Assembly: GCF_024808875.1 (NCBI RefSeq)
Contig: NZ_JANUCT010000007.1
Span: forward strand, 83,342 to 147,341
Length of the DNA: 64,000 nt
Origin: Methylohalomonas lacus
Lineage (GTDB): Bacteria; Pseudomonadota; Gammaproteobacteria; Methylohalomonadales; Methylohalomonadaceae
Direction of reading: 5' to 3'
Shown here piece after piece: positions 44,209 to 56,680 of this stretch (its first letter is position 1; every line of letters begins with the position of its first letter). A program made the position numbers and the translations under genes. The notes under the pieces are model-generated. The model was not told the DNA's origin. It made no database searches and saw only the letters and a list, made by a program, of their open reading frames with translations.

Positions 44209-44919
44209 CTAAACCAGTTCCTGCATGATGTCATCAGCAATCCGCTGCGGCTGACTGACCAGCGGCGCATGGCCGCAGCCGCGCAGTTCATGAACCTGGC
44301 TGGCCGGGCGCAGACGCTGCACGGCGGCAGCAGAATCGCCACCCAGCAGGGCGTCGGCGTCACCCAGCCAGCAGCTGACCGGCAGCTCTAGCGCGGCGAA
44401 CCGGGCACGGTGATCGGCCGCCGCCAGCTCATCCAGCCCGGCCGCCAGCGTCATGGCATCGGCCGTTGCGGTCTGCGGCAGAAAGCGCCGCAGCCGGCGC
44501 CGGTCGTCATCGCCCAGGGCCGACAGGGCGGCGACATGATCGCGCACCGCTTCGGGTTCGCACGCCAGGCGCTGGCGCAGCGCATTGAGTGTCGCCGGCT
44601 GCCAGCCGGCCGGCCAGTCCGGCTGGCGATTGAAACACGGCAACGCGGCGACGAGACCCAGCCCGTGGACCCGGTCGGGCCGGCGCGCCGCCAGCTCGAT
44701 GGCCAGCAGTCCGCCCAGCGACCAGCCGACCAGGCAGACCGATGCATACCGGTCGATCAGTTCATCCAGCTGCAGCAGCGCATCGCCGGGCGGACTGTCG
44801 CCGTAACCGGGCAACGACGGTGTCAGCACATCCATGCCACTCGGCAGAGCCGCGCGCAGCGGCTGGCAACTGGGTGCACCAAAGCCCCAGCCATGGATCA
44901 GTATCAGCGTCGTTGTCAC
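44209..44919 (-). CDS. bioH: Pimeloyl-ACP methyl ester carboxylesterase
   Basis: 236 residues, alpha/beta hydrolase. Nucleophile elbow GWSLGG (Ser near 67), Asp in CWLGDADALL and His in LRGCGHAPLVSQP complete the triad. LIHGWGFG at the start is the oxyanion loop. It demethylates pimeloyl-ACP methyl ester, ending pimeloyl synthesis. The location inside the bio operon, between bioF and bioC, removes doubt over other hydrolase functions. Confidence 0.94.
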   Translation of the reverse strand: MTTTLILIHGWGFGAPSCQPLRAALPSGMDVLTPSLPGYGDSPPGDALLQLDELIDRYASVCLVGWSLGGLLAIELAARRPDRVHGLGLVAALPCFNRQPDWPAGWQPATLNALRQRLACEPEAVRDHVAALSALGDDDRRRLRRFLPQTATADAMTLAAGLDELAAADHRARFAALELPVSCWLGDADALLGGDSAAAVQRLRPASQVHELRGCGHAPLVSQPQRIADDIMQELV

Positions 44920-44931
44920 GGCTATAACGTT

Positions 44932-46101
44932 CTACAGTGACGCAGCCAGCGCCTGCACCAGCCGATCGATATCGGCTTGTTCATGCGCACTCGTCAGCGT
45001 AATGCGCAGCCGGGCCTCGCCCTCGGGCACGGTCGGCGGCCGAATGGCGCTGACCAGCAGGCCATGTTCCATCAAGGACTCGCTTACTGCCAGCGCGTCG
45101 GCGTCGGCACCGATCAATAACGGCTGGATGGCCGTATCCGATTCCAGCAGCGGCAGTTCTTGTTCATGGGCAACACGCCGCCAGTACTGCACCAGCGCCT
45201 CGAGCTTGTCACGTCGCCACTGTTCCGCGATAACGATCGTCAGTGCCGTCGCCGTCGCGCGCGCCAGAGCCGGCGGCGGCGCGGTAGAGTAGGTCAACGT
45301 TCGCGACCGTTGCAGTATCGTTTCGATCAATTCATGACTGCCGGCGACGAATGCGCCGGACACACCCAACGCCTTGCCGAACGTTGCCATCTGTAACGGC
45401 ACCGCATCGGTATCCAGTCCCTGGGCCGAGCGACTGCCGCGACCCTGTTCACCGAGCACACCGAAACCGTGTGCGTCATCGAGATAGAACAATGCCTTCT
45501 GTTGCTGACAGCACTGCGCAATGTCGATCAATGGCGCGCGATCACCTTCCATACTGAAAACGCCTTCGCTGACGACCAGACGACGTTGCTGTTGATCATC
45601 CGCCAGCCGGGCCATCAGGTCAGCAACGCTATTATGCGCATAGCGCTGGTAACGCGCGCGACTCAGGCGTGTCGCGTCGATTAACGAGGCGTGCGCAAGG
45701 CGGTCGAGATACAACGACGTATGCCGATCGGCCAGGGCGGTGATAACACCGAGGTTGGCCATGTAACCGTTGCTGAAGAACAGCGCTCGATCATAACCGG
45801 TAAAATCCGCCAGCTGCTGCTCCAGTTGTTCATGCGCTTCACTGTAACCGGTGATCAGCTGACTGGCGCCACTGCCGACGCCATACTCGTCAGCAGCCTC
45901 TTTCAGCGCCTGAACGATGCGCTCATCCTGTGCCAGGCCGAGATAATCATTGCTGCAGAAGTTGATGAACGACCGGCCCTTGTACTCAACCCGCCCACCC
46001 GGCAATGGTTTCAGTGTCCGGCGCTGACGTCGTCGCGTCACTGCTATCGATTGCACATCGGCAAACAGGGATGCTGCATGATTTGTACGGGGCGCACACA
46101 T
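44932..46101 (-). CDS. bioF: 8-amino-7-oxononanoate synthase
   Basis: 389 residues, PLP-dependent fold type I. FCSNDYLGLAQ near 48-58, YLDDAHGFGVLGEQGRG and the PLP Lys in ATFGKALGVSGAF. Condenses pimeloyl-ACP with alanine. 25 bp after bioB, 12 bp before bioH. Confidence 0.96.
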   Translation of the reverse strand: MCAPRTNHAASLFADVQSIAVTRRRQRRTLKPLPGGRVEYKGRSFINFCSNDYLGLAQDERIVQALKEAADEYGVGSGASQLITGYSEAHEQLEQQLADFTGYDRALFFSNGYMANLGVITALADRHTSLYLDRLAHASLIDATRLSRARYQRYAHNSVADLMARLADDQQQRRLVVSEGVFSMEGDRAPLIDIAQCCQQQKALFYLDDAHGFGVLGEQGRGSRSAQGLDTDAVPLQMATFGKALGVSGAFVAGSHELIETILQRSRTLTYSTAPPPALARATATALTIVIAEQWRRDKLEALVQYWRRVAHEQELPLLESDTAIQPLLIGADADALAVSESLMEHGLLVSAIRPPTVPEGEARLRITLTSAHEQADIDRLVQALAASL

Positions 46102-46126
46102 ACGGCCTGACCGGACGACGACCCGG

Positions 46127-47128
46127 TTACATCTGCGTACTAAGACCGAGGCGCTGGAACAACTGCCGATCGTGTTCTATCTCGGGGTTGTCAGTGGTCA
46201 GCAGTCTTTCACCATAGAAAACCGAATTGGCACCGGCGGCATAACACAATGCCTGGGCTTCGTCGGACAGTTCATCACGACCTGCCGACAACCGGACATA
46301 CGATGCCGGCAGAACAATACGGGCCACGGCAATGGTGCGGACGAGTTCGATCGGATCGATATCTTCAACGTCTTCCAGCGGCGTACCCGCAACCTTGACC
46401 AGCATGTTGATCGGTACGCTTTCGGGATGTTGCGGCAGATTAGCAAGCGTCATTAGCATGCCGGCGCGATCGCGGGCATTCTCGCCCATGCCGATGATGC
46501 CGCCGCAACAGACAAGCATGCCGGCGTCGCGTACGTTGTGCAGTGTTTCGAGCCGGTCCTGGTAAGTACGCGTACTGATGATTTCCTCGTAGAAGCCGGG
46601 GGAGCTGTCTAGGTTGTGGTTGTAATAGTCGAGGCCGGCATCTTTCAGCCGCTGCGCCTGTTCCGCCTTGAGCATACCCAGGGTCATGCAGGTTTCCAGG
46701 CCAAGACCCTTGACCACTTCGATCATGTCGGCCAGATGATCGAGATCGCGATCCTTGGGTGAGCGCCAGGCTGCACCCATGCAGAAACGACTGGCACCGG
46801 CATCGCGGGCTGCCTCGGCGGCCTGTTTCACCGCATCGATATCCATGAGGCCGGTCGCCTCGACACCGGTCTGGTAACGCACGCTCTGCGGGCAGTAGGC
46901 GCAGTCTTCCGGACAGCCACCGGACTTGATGTTCACCAGCGTACTAAGCTGCAGATGATTCGGATCAAAGTGACGGCGTAGGGCCTGCTGGGCGGCAAAC
47001 AGCAAATCGTTGAGCGGTTGCGTGAACAGTGCCTCGATTTCATCAAGCGTCCAGTCATGGCGCAGATCGCTGGATTCGTTACTGCAGTCGCTGGCCGGAA
47101 CGGCCGGATCGGTAGCGGTGACAGACAT
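46127..47128 (-). CDS. bioB: Biotin synthase
   Basis: 333 residues from ATG 47128, preceded by GAGGAA; the frame stays open upstream to 47227 but that would place the start inside the promoter and operator. Radical-SAM motif CPEDCAYC (Cys-x3-Cys-x2-Cys), and the later conserved Cys and Arg of the auxiliary cluster. It inserts sulfur into dethiobiotin. First gene of bioBFHCD. The upstream promoter is overlapped by a BirA-like operator. Confidence 0.97.
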   Translation of the reverse strand: MSVTATDPAVPASDCSNESSDLRHDWTLDEIEALFTQPLNDLLFAAQQALRRHFDPNHLQLSTLVNIKSGGCPEDCAYCPQSVRYQTGVEATGLMDIDAVKQAAEAARDAGASRFCMGAAWRSPKDRDLDHLADMIEVVKGLGLETCMTLGMLKAEQAQRLKDAGLDYYNHNLDSSPGFYEEIISTRTYQDRLETLHNVRDAGMLVCCGGIIGMGENARDRAGMLMTLANLPQHPESVPINMLVKVAGTPLEDVEDIDPIELVRTIAVARIVLPASYVRLSAGRDELSDEAQALCYAAGANSVFYGERLLTTDNPEIEHDRQLFQRLGLSTQM

Positions 47129-47195
47129 GGATTCCTCTTCGTTATTATATGATGTGGGCGAACGGTCGCTGCTTGCCGGGCTCTGCAGCCCGGCC

Positions 47196-47249
47196 ATCAT
47201 AAAACCCGCCGACCGGTTGTCAAACATGGAAGTTAGACATGGTTAACAA
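47196..47249 (-). promoter_or_regulatory. bioB promoter with overlapping BirA-like operator
   Basis: On the minus strand TTGACA (47218-47223), 16-bp spacer, TATGAT (47196-47201). The operator is TTGTCAAAC (47217-47225), 15 nt, GGTTAACAA (47241-47249); it matches the BirA consensus halves TTGTAAACC and GGTTTACAA at 7/9 and 8/9. The left half covers the bioB -35, and the right half covers the comF start codon region on the other strand. Confidence 0.75.
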
Positions 47250-47931
47250 AAGAACACTATTTAACTGGCTTTTACCACCCGGTAGTTGCCTGCTGTGTGC
47301 CGGCAACTCGAACAATCTTGTCTGCAACGCCTGCCGCGCGGACTTGCCCAGCCTGGACAGCTGCTGCCGACTCTGCGCGCTGCCCCTGCCGCAGCCCGGG
47401 CCTTGTCCGGAGTGTCTGCGCCGACCGCCGCCATTCACCGCGCGCGCTGCGTTTCACTACGATTACCCTTTGGCGCTGTTGATCAAGCGGCTGAAGTTTC
47501 GCGGCGACGCTGGCCTCGGCCGGTTTCTGGGTGAATGCCTTTACGCGGAGCTGACCCGGTGGCCGTTAGCGAATCGCCCGGAATGTCTGCTGCCGATGCC
47601 GCTGCACTGGCGCCGGCAGCTGTGGCGCGGTTTCAACCAGTCGCTGGAGCTGGCGCGGCCGATTGCCGCAGGGCTGGGTATTCCGCTGCGCACGGATCTC
47701 TGCCGGCGCGTACGTGCGACGGCACCGCAGACTTATCTCGGCCGCAGCGCGCGACGGCGCAATGTCCGTGCCGCTTTTCGGGTTGGTAGCGGGCCGCTGC
47801 CGCGGCATGTCGCCATCGTCGATGATGTCATGACCAGTGGCCACACGGTGACCGAGCTGGCGCGCTCGTTACGGCGCGCCGGCGTTGAGGAGGTACAGGT
47901 GTGGGCGCTAGCGCGTGCAGCGCCTGAATAG
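47239..47931 (+). CDS. comF: ComF family phosphoribosyltransferase-like protein
   Basis: 230 residues. An N-terminal double zinc finger (CLLC...CNAC and CCRLC...CPEC, about 16-58) precedes a PRTase-type domain with the PRPP loop [14 protein letters not shown] near 193-206. ComF proteins are needed for natural transformation in several bacteria, where they act on incoming single-stranded DNA with helicases. Divergent from bioB; the GGAAG ribosome-binding site and the start codon fall inside the BirA-like operator. Confidence 0.92.
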   Translation: MVNKRTLFNWLLPPGSCLLCAGNSNNLVCNACRADLPSLDSCCRLCALPLPQPGPCPECLRRPPPFTARAAFHYDYPLALLIKRLKFRGDAGLGRFLGECLYAELTRWPLANRPECLLPMPLHWRRQLWRGFNQSLELARPIAAGLGIPLRTDLCRRVRATAPQTYLGRSARRRNVRAAFRVGSGPLPRHVAIVDDVMTSGHTVTELARSLRRAGVEEVQVWALARAAPE

Positions 47932-47945
47932 ATAGTAAATACTTA

Positions 47946-51454
<3,509 letters not shown>

Positions 51455-51460
51455 GCAGGC

Positions 51461-52564
51461 CTACAGGCGCATGGGCATGACGACGTATTTACTGCTCTGG
51501 TCACTGTCCTCCGGCAGGATCAAACAGCTGCTGCTGGCGTCAGCGAACACCATCTGCACGCGACTGCCGCGTACGGCGCCCAGCGCATCGAGCAGATAGG
51601 AAACATTGAAACCGATCTCGATCTCGTCACCGCTGTAGTCGACCTCGATCTCCTCTTCGGCCTCCTCCTGCTCGGGATTGTGCGCCAGCGCGCGCAACAT
51701 GCCCTGCTGCAGCATCAGGCGGATGCCGCGGTATTTCTCATTCGACAGGATCGAGGCCCGGGTCAGGCTTTGGCGCACCGTCTCGCGGTCAGCGCTGAGC
51801 ACGTTATCACTGTTGGCCGGAATGACCCGCTGGTAATCCGGAAAACGGCCATCGATCAACTTGCTGGTGAACTGGATACGGCCGGTGTCGATGCGGATAT
51901 GATTGGTACTCACCTGCAGCGTGATCTCGTCTTCGCTGTTCTCCAGCAGGCGCAGTAATTCCTGTACCCCCTTGCGCGGCACGATAATCTGGATGGGTGT
52001 CTCAACACCTGTAGTAAGTGAAGCCTCACTTAGAGCCAATCTATGGCCATCCGTGGCAACAGCCCGCAGATTATCCGGATTCAGTTCGAGCAGCAGGCCG
52101 TTGAGATAATAGCGCACGTCCTGCTGTGCCATGGCGAACTGGGTATCCTCCAGCAATTGCCGCAGAACGCCCTGGGCCACCGAAAACTGCGCCGACGGCT
52201 CGGTCACCTCCGTGCCCGGGAATTCCTGGGCCGGCAATGTCGCCAGGGTGAACCGGCTGCGGCCGCTTTTCAGGCGCGCCCGATCCCCCTCGAAGTCGAA
52301 GTTCAGCTCCGCCGCTTCCGGCAGGGTGCGGCAGATATCCAGCAGCTTGCGCGCCGGCAGCGTCGTCTCACCCGCATTACCGCCTTCCAGCGCCAGGCGC
52401 ACCACCAGCTCGACTTCCATATCGGTCGCCGTCAGCGCCAGCTGACCCTCGTCCACAACCATTAGCGTGTTCGCGAGGATTGGCAGCGTCTGACGTCGTT
52501 CCACCACACCACCGATGATCTGCAGAGCCGGTAACAACTGTTCACGCGCAATAGAAAACTTCAT
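51461..52564 (-). CDS. dnaN: DNA polymerase III sliding clamp (beta subunit)
   Basis: 367 residues; three repeated clamp domains of about 120 residues each. Begins MKFSIAREQLLPALQIIGGVVERR and ends with YVVMPMRL, both standard. The ring dimer tethers the replicative polymerase to DNA. An AAGG ribosome-binding site lies upstream within the AT-rich probable origin. Confidence 0.98.
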   Translation of the reverse strand: MKFSIAREQLLPALQIIGGVVERRQTLPILANTLMVVDEGQLALTATDMEVELVVRLALEGGNAGETTLPARKLLDICRTLPEAAELNFDFEGDRARLKSGRSRFTLATLPAQEFPGTEVTEPSAQFSVAQGVLRQLLEDTQFAMAQQDVRYYLNGLLLELNPDNLRAVATDGHRLALSEASLTTGVETPIQIIVPRKGVQELLRLLENSEDEITLQVSTNHIRIDTGRIQFTSKLIDGRFPDYQRVIPANSDNVLSADRETVRQSLTRASILSNEKYRGIRLMLQQGMLRALAHNPEQEEAEEEIEVDYSGDEIEIGFNVSYLLDALGAVRGSRVQMVFADASSSCLILPEDSDQSSKYVVMPMRL

Positions 52565-52764
52565 ATGTATATATACCTTGTTACTGTTATATTTATATCA
52601 ATCCAATTCTGTGGATAACTGGTAATTAATATTAATTTTCAATAATCTATAATAAAAAGATCACTGTGTATAAGCTGCTTTCCGAGGGCCTGTACTGCTG
52701 TGATCAAAACGCGGACAAAAACCGACTCTCGAAAACACCCCTACTTATCCACAGGTTTATAGCA
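52565..52764. other. oriC: Probable replication origin (oriC) between dnaN and dnaA
   Basis: 200-bp gap with three DnaA boxes: TGTGGATAA (52610-52618), TGTGTATAA (52665-52673) and TTATCCACA (52745-52753). An AT-rich stretch, 52565-52660, with long runs of A/T around 52620-52655, could be the unwinding element. GATC sites at 52659 and near 52701 are present. The surrounding gene order is that of classical bacterial origins. A further box lies upstream of dnaA (54195-54203), so the origin may be split. Confidence 0.75.
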
Positions 52765-54120
52765 TCATGTTGTGAGTATTCTCACCAGGTTATTATAATC
52801 CTCTTCGACCTTGTGTTCCGTGCCCCGAAGTTCGGCGATCTTGCGGCAAGCATGCAGGACTGTGGTGTGATCACGTCCCCCATAGGCATCCCCGATCTCG
52901 GGCAGGCTGTGATTAGTCAGTTCCTTGCACAGCGCCATGGCCATCTGCCGTGGCCGTGCCACGGAACGGCTGCGGCGTTTCGACAGCAGATCGGCAACGC
53001 GTACCTTGTAGTATTCAGCCACGGTTTTCTGGATGTTTTCCGTGGTGATCTGCTTGTCCTGCAGTAACAACAGGTCTTTCAGCGCCTGCTGGGCGAACTC
53101 CAGCGTGATCGGGTTGCCGGTCAGGTTGGAGTTGGCGATGACGCGGTTCAGGGCGCCCTCGAGTTCACGCACGTTGGAGCGGAAGCGCTTTGCAATCAGG
53201 AACGCCACCTCGTCCGGCAGGTGCACGCGTGAGCGACTGGCTTTCTGGTTGAGGATCGCGACACGGGTTTCCAGTTCCGGCGGCTCTATGGCGACGGTCA
53301 GGCCCCAGCCAAAACGCGACTTGAGCCGCTCCTCCAAGCCGTTAACCTCTTTCGGGTAGCGGTCGCAGGTGAGGATGATCTGGTGCTGGCCCTCAAGCAG
53401 GGCGTTGAAGGTATGGAAGAATTCTTCCTGGGAACGCTCCTTGCCGGCAAAGAACTGGATATCGTCGATCAACAGGGCATCCACGGAGCGGTAGAAGCGC
53501 TTGAACTCGGCGATCGAGTTGTGCTGCAGGGCCTTGACCATGTCAGCAACGAATCGCTCGGAGTGCAGATAGGCGATATTGGCACCGGGCTTGTGCTGCT
53601 GGATGGCGTGGCCGATGGCATGCATCAGGTGGGTCTTGCCAAGGCCGACGCCGCCGCAAATGAACAGCGGGTTGTAGGCGCTGCCGGGGTTCTCGGTGAC
53701 CTGCATCGAGGCGGCGCGGGCGAGCTGGTTCGATTTGCCCTCGACGAACGAATCGAACGTGAAATCCGGGTTCAGGTTGTTGGTGTGCTTGATGCCGTTC
53801 TGTGGCAGCGGCCGCGCTGCGGCCGCGCTTTTTTCCGGCTGTTGCTGCTGGTGGTTGCCGGCCGGCGCCGGGGTGCTGCTGTGACTGCCCACTTCGAGAC
53901 GAATCTGGAAATCGTCGTCGCGGATATCGCTGACGATCTGTTGCAGGCGACCGAGATACTGCTCGCTGATCCAGTCCAGAACGAACCGGTTCGGCGCCAG
54001 CAGTTTCAGCCCCTGATTGTCCTCGACGCCCTGTAGCGGCCGGATCCAGGTGTTGAATTGCTGCGGGTTGAGCTCGCCCTCTAGTCGCTCTTGGCAATAC
54101 TCCCAAATAGACTTAGACAC
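52765..54120 (-). CDS. dnaA: Chromosomal replication initiator protein DnaA
   Basis: 451 residues from GTG 54120, which gives the usual N-terminus ([20 protein letters not shown]). The longer frame to 54204 runs across the promoter. Domain I is followed by a Gln/Ala-rich linker (about 88-118), the AAA+ core with [16 protein letters not shown] and [13 protein letters not shown], and the DNA-binding signature [19 protein letters not shown] near 415. It binds DnaA boxes and opens oriC. A DnaA box 75 bp upstream of the start suggests self-control. Confidence 0.97.
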   Translation of the reverse strand: MSKSIWEYCQERLEGELNPQQFNTWIRPLQGVEDNQGLKLLAPNRFVLDWISEQYLGRLQQIVSDIRDDDFQIRLEVGSHSSTPAPAGNHQQQQPEKSAAAARPLPQNGIKHTNNLNPDFTFDSFVEGKSNQLARAASMQVTENPGSAYNPLFICGGVGLGKTHLMHAIGHAIQQHKPGANIAYLHSERFVADMVKALQHNSIAEFKRFYRSVDALLIDDIQFFAGKERSQEEFFHTFNALLEGQHQIILTCDRYPKEVNGLEERLKSRFGWGLTVAIEPPELETRVAILNQKASRSRVHLPDEVAFLIAKRFRSNVRELEGALNRVIANSNLTGNPITLEFAQQALKDLLLLQDKQITTENIQKTVAEYYKVRVADLLSKRRSRSVARPRQMAMALCKELTNHSLPEIGDAYGGRDHTTVLHACRKIAELRGTEHKVEEDYNNLVRILTT

Positions 54121-54138
54121 GGCAGCAAGACCCCAAGA

Positions 54139-54203
54139 ATTATAGTTGTCGATTGGTACGGAAGGGGGATTGAGTGTATACCTGACACCGCCAGTTATCC
54201 ACA
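54139..54203 (-). promoter_or_regulatory. dnaA promoter region with a DnaA box
   Basis: TATAAT on the minus strand at 54139-54144, 19 bp from the GTG start; no good -35 is visible. A perfect DnaA box TTATCCACA is at 54195-54203, about 50 bp upstream of the -10. Confidence 0.6.
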
Positions 54204-54244
54204 CCCAGTCCAGTGAAATAATACGCTGCCATTCAGTATATTAA

Positions 54245-54274
54245 TTGACAATAGTTTTTTCCTGGCAGTATGAT
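54245..54274 (+). promoter_or_regulatory. Strong promoter of rpmH-rnpA-yidC-mnmE
   Basis: Consensus TTGACA (54245-54250), 18-bp spacer, TATGAT (54269-54274), 75 bp upstream of rpmH. It is divergent from the dnaA promoter. Confidence 0.8.
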
Positions 54275-54349
54275 CCCGCCTTTTTCCGCCAGCCGATTCC
54301 GTCAGCCCAGCTCGATCGGTCGGCCGCCTCGTGTCGGATAGCGTAAACC

Positions 54350-54484
54350 ATGAAAAGAACATATCAGCCCAGTAATCTCAAACGCGCGCGTACTCACGGC
54401 TTTCGCGCCCGCATGAAAACCAAGGCCGGTCGCGCCATTATCAATGCGCGCCGTGCCAAGGGTCGCAAGCGCCTGTCTGCCTGA
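54350..54484 (+). CDS. rpmH: 50S ribosomal protein bL34
   Basis: 44 residues: starts [20 protein letters not shown] and ends GRKRLSA, nearly invariant in bacteria. Small, very basic large-subunit protein. Begins the operon that faces away from dnaA, the typical flank of gammaproteobacterial origins; rnpA begins 16 bp after its stop. Confidence 0.99.
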   Translation: MKRTYQPSNLKRARTHGFRARMKTKAGRAIINARRAKGRKRLSA

Positions 54485-54500
54485 GGGCAGCGGCGACAGG

Positions 54501-54878
54501 GTGGATCCGGGGCAGGCAGCGTTCGATCGCGCGCGACGGTTGACCCTCGCGGTCGACTACAAGCGTGTCTTCGGTCAGGCGCGCCGCTCCAGTGACAACC
54601 TGCTGCTGGTGCTGGCGTGTGATAACAACCTGCCGCGCGCACGCCTGGGCATGGCCATCGCCCGCAACAAGATTCCGCGTGCCTGTGCCCGCAACCGCGT
54701 CAAGCGCCTCATTCGCGAGAGTTTTCGCCATCATCAGCAGGATCTGATCGGCCTGGATCTGGTGGTTCTGGCCAGGACCAACCTGACCCATACTGACAAC
54801 CAGGCCCTGTTTCAATCGCTGGCCAGGCACTGGCAGCGCCAGCAGCGGCTGAAAAGCCGGCCCGCCGCCAGCGAATGA
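54501..54878 (+). CDS. rnpA: Ribonuclease P protein component
   Basis: 125 residues from GTG 54501. The conserved RNR segment ARNRVKRLIRESFR is near 66-79, after the LGMAIARNKIPRA strand. The open frame extends back into rpmH (to 54444), but GTG 54501 with GAGGG upstream gives the normal RnpA length. It helps the RNA subunit process tRNA 5' ends. No yidD gene follows: yidC starts 76 bp later. Confidence 0.95.
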   Translation: MDPGQAAFDRARRLTLAVDYKRVFGQARRSSDNLLLVLACDNNLPRARLGMAIARNKIPRACARNRVKRLIRESFRHHQQDLIGLDLVVLARTNLTHTDNQALFQSLARHWQRQQRLKSRPAASE

Positions 54879-54954
54879 ATCGAGGCAGACAACGCCCGAC
54901 CCCGATACCATCTGACTCAGTCGACTCTGCCAAGCGCCACAGCCCGGGAATAAC

Positions 54955-56664
54955 ATGGATACTAAACGCTTCATTCTACTGATCGCCCTGGGCCTGGTTT
55001 CGACCATGATCTGGCAAACCTGGCAGCAGGACTACGCGCCGGAACAGACCAGCCCGTCAACAACCGACACCCGCATAGACGCCGATGATGCCGGTCGCGA
55101 CGCGAGCAGCGCGGATGAAGGTGCAGGTGACGATGCCGGCGTGCCGGGCATGCCGAGTGGCGACACCCAGGCCGCGGCAACCCCTAGCGATAGTGCCGCC
55201 AGCAGTGCCGCCAGCCAGGGCGAGACCATTCGCGTCAATACCGACGTTTTCGAGGCCGAGATCAACACCCGCGGCGGTACGCTGAGCAAGGTGCGACTGC
55301 CGCAGTACCCGGTTTCAGTCGATCAGCCGGATAATCCCTATACCCTGATCACCGACGATGGCCCGCTGCATTACGTGGCCCAGGGTGGTGTACTCAGCGA
55401 GCGTCCGGCGCCCACCCACAAGGCGGAATACCGGGCGGAACAGAGCGAATACACGCTGGCCGACGGCGAGAATGAACTGCAGGTGCGGCTTACCTGGCGC
55501 GACGACAGCGGCGTTGCTATCGACAAGGTGTTCGTCTTCCAGCGCGACAGCTACGTTGTCGACGTCCATTATGAGGTCAACAACCAGTCGGCCGATCCGT
55601 GGCGCGGCTGGGCCTATGGCCAGCTGGCCCGCAACAGTCTGGATGATGGCGGCATGCGCCTGATCTATACCTATACCGGTGCGGCGCTGTCGAGTCCGGA
55701 AAGCCGTTACGACAAGATCGATTTTGGTGACATGCGCGACCAGAAGCTGGAGCGCGAGATTACCAATGGCTGGGCGGCGATGTTGCAGCATTATTTCGTC
55801 ACCGCGGTAATTCCCGCCGACCAGGACGCACCCTACCGCTATTACACCTCGGTACTGAACCGCGATGCCGGCAACAGCCGCGATAAACTTTATGTCATTG
55901 GCGCCACCTCGCCGGCCGCAGACGTTGCCGCCGGTGCCAGCGCCAGCCTGCCAGGCCATCGCCTGTACGTCGGTCCGAAGGAACAGCACCGTCTGGAGAC
56001 GCTGGCGCCGAGCCTCGAGCTGACGGTTGATTACGGCATTCTCTGGTTCATCTCCAAGCCGCTGTTCTGGGGCCTGGAGAAATTCCACGCGCTGACCGGC
56101 AACTGGGGTGTGGCCATCATTCTGCTGACACTGCTCATCAAGATTGTCTTCTACAAGCTGTCGGCGGCCGGCTACAAGTCCATGGCCCGCATGCGCAAGG
56201 TCCAGCCGCGGCTGATGGCGCTGCGCGAGCGCTACAAGGACGACAAGCAGCGCCTGAACCAGGCGATGATGGAGATGTACAAGACCGAGAAGATCAATCC
56301 GCTTGGCGGCTGTCTGCCGATCCTGGTGCAGATCCCGGTATTCATCGCGCTCTACTGGGTGCTACTGGAAAGTGTCGAGCTGCGCCAGGCACCGTTCATG
56401 CTGTGGATCCAGGATCTTTCCATTCCCGATCCATTCTACGTCCTGCCGCTGATCATGGGCGTCACCATGTTCGTGCAGCAGAAACTGAACCCGGCGCCGA
56501 TCGATCCGGTGCAGGAAAAAGTCATGATGACCCTGCCGGTGGTGTTCACGGTCTTCTTCGCCTTCTTCCCGGCCGGCCTGGTGCTCTACTGGGTTGTGAA
56601 TAATATCCTTTCGATTGGCCAGCAGTGGTTGATCACACGCAATCTAGAAAAGAGCGGCGACTGA
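54955..56664 (+). CDS. yidC: Membrane protein insertase YidC
   Basis: 569 residues. N-terminal helix (RFILLIALGLVSTMIWQTW), then a low-complexity Ala/Asp/Ser stretch (about 26-80), a large periplasmic domain, and the five-helix insertase core from about 350 (NWGVAIILLTLLIKIVFYKL; PLGGCLPILVQIPVFIALYWVLL; VVFTVFFAFFPAGLVLYWVVNN). It inserts inner membrane proteins alone or with SecYEG. Third gene of the rpmH operon. Confidence 0.98.
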   Translation: MDTKRFILLIALGLVSTMIWQTWQQDYAPEQTSPSTTDTRIDADDAGRDASSADEGAGDDAGVPGMPSGDTQAAATPSDSAASSAASQGETIRVNTDVFEAEINTRGGTLSKVRLPQYPVSVDQPDNPYTLITDDGPLHYVAQGGVLSERPAPTHKAEYRAEQSEYTLADGENELQVRLTWRDDSGVAIDKVFVFQRDSYVVDVHYEVNNQSADPWRGWAYGQLARNSLDDGGMRLIYTYTGAALSSPESRYDKIDFGDMRDQKLEREITNGWAAMLQHYFVTAVIPADQDAPYRYYTSVLNRDAGNSRDKLYVIGATSPAADVAAGASASLPGHRLYVGPKEQHRLETLAPSLELTVDYGILWFISKPLFWGLEKFHALTGNWGVAIILLTLLIKIVFYKLSAAGYKSMARMRKVQPRLMALRERYKDDKQRLNQAMMEMYKTEKINPLGGCLPILVQIPVFIALYWVLLESVELRQAPFMLWIQDLSIPDPFYVLPLIMGVTMFVQQKLNPAPIDPVQEKVMMTLPVVFTVFFAFFPAGLVLYWVVNNILSIGQQWLITRNLEKSGD

Positions 56665-56680
56665 TCCCGGCGGCGCCTCA

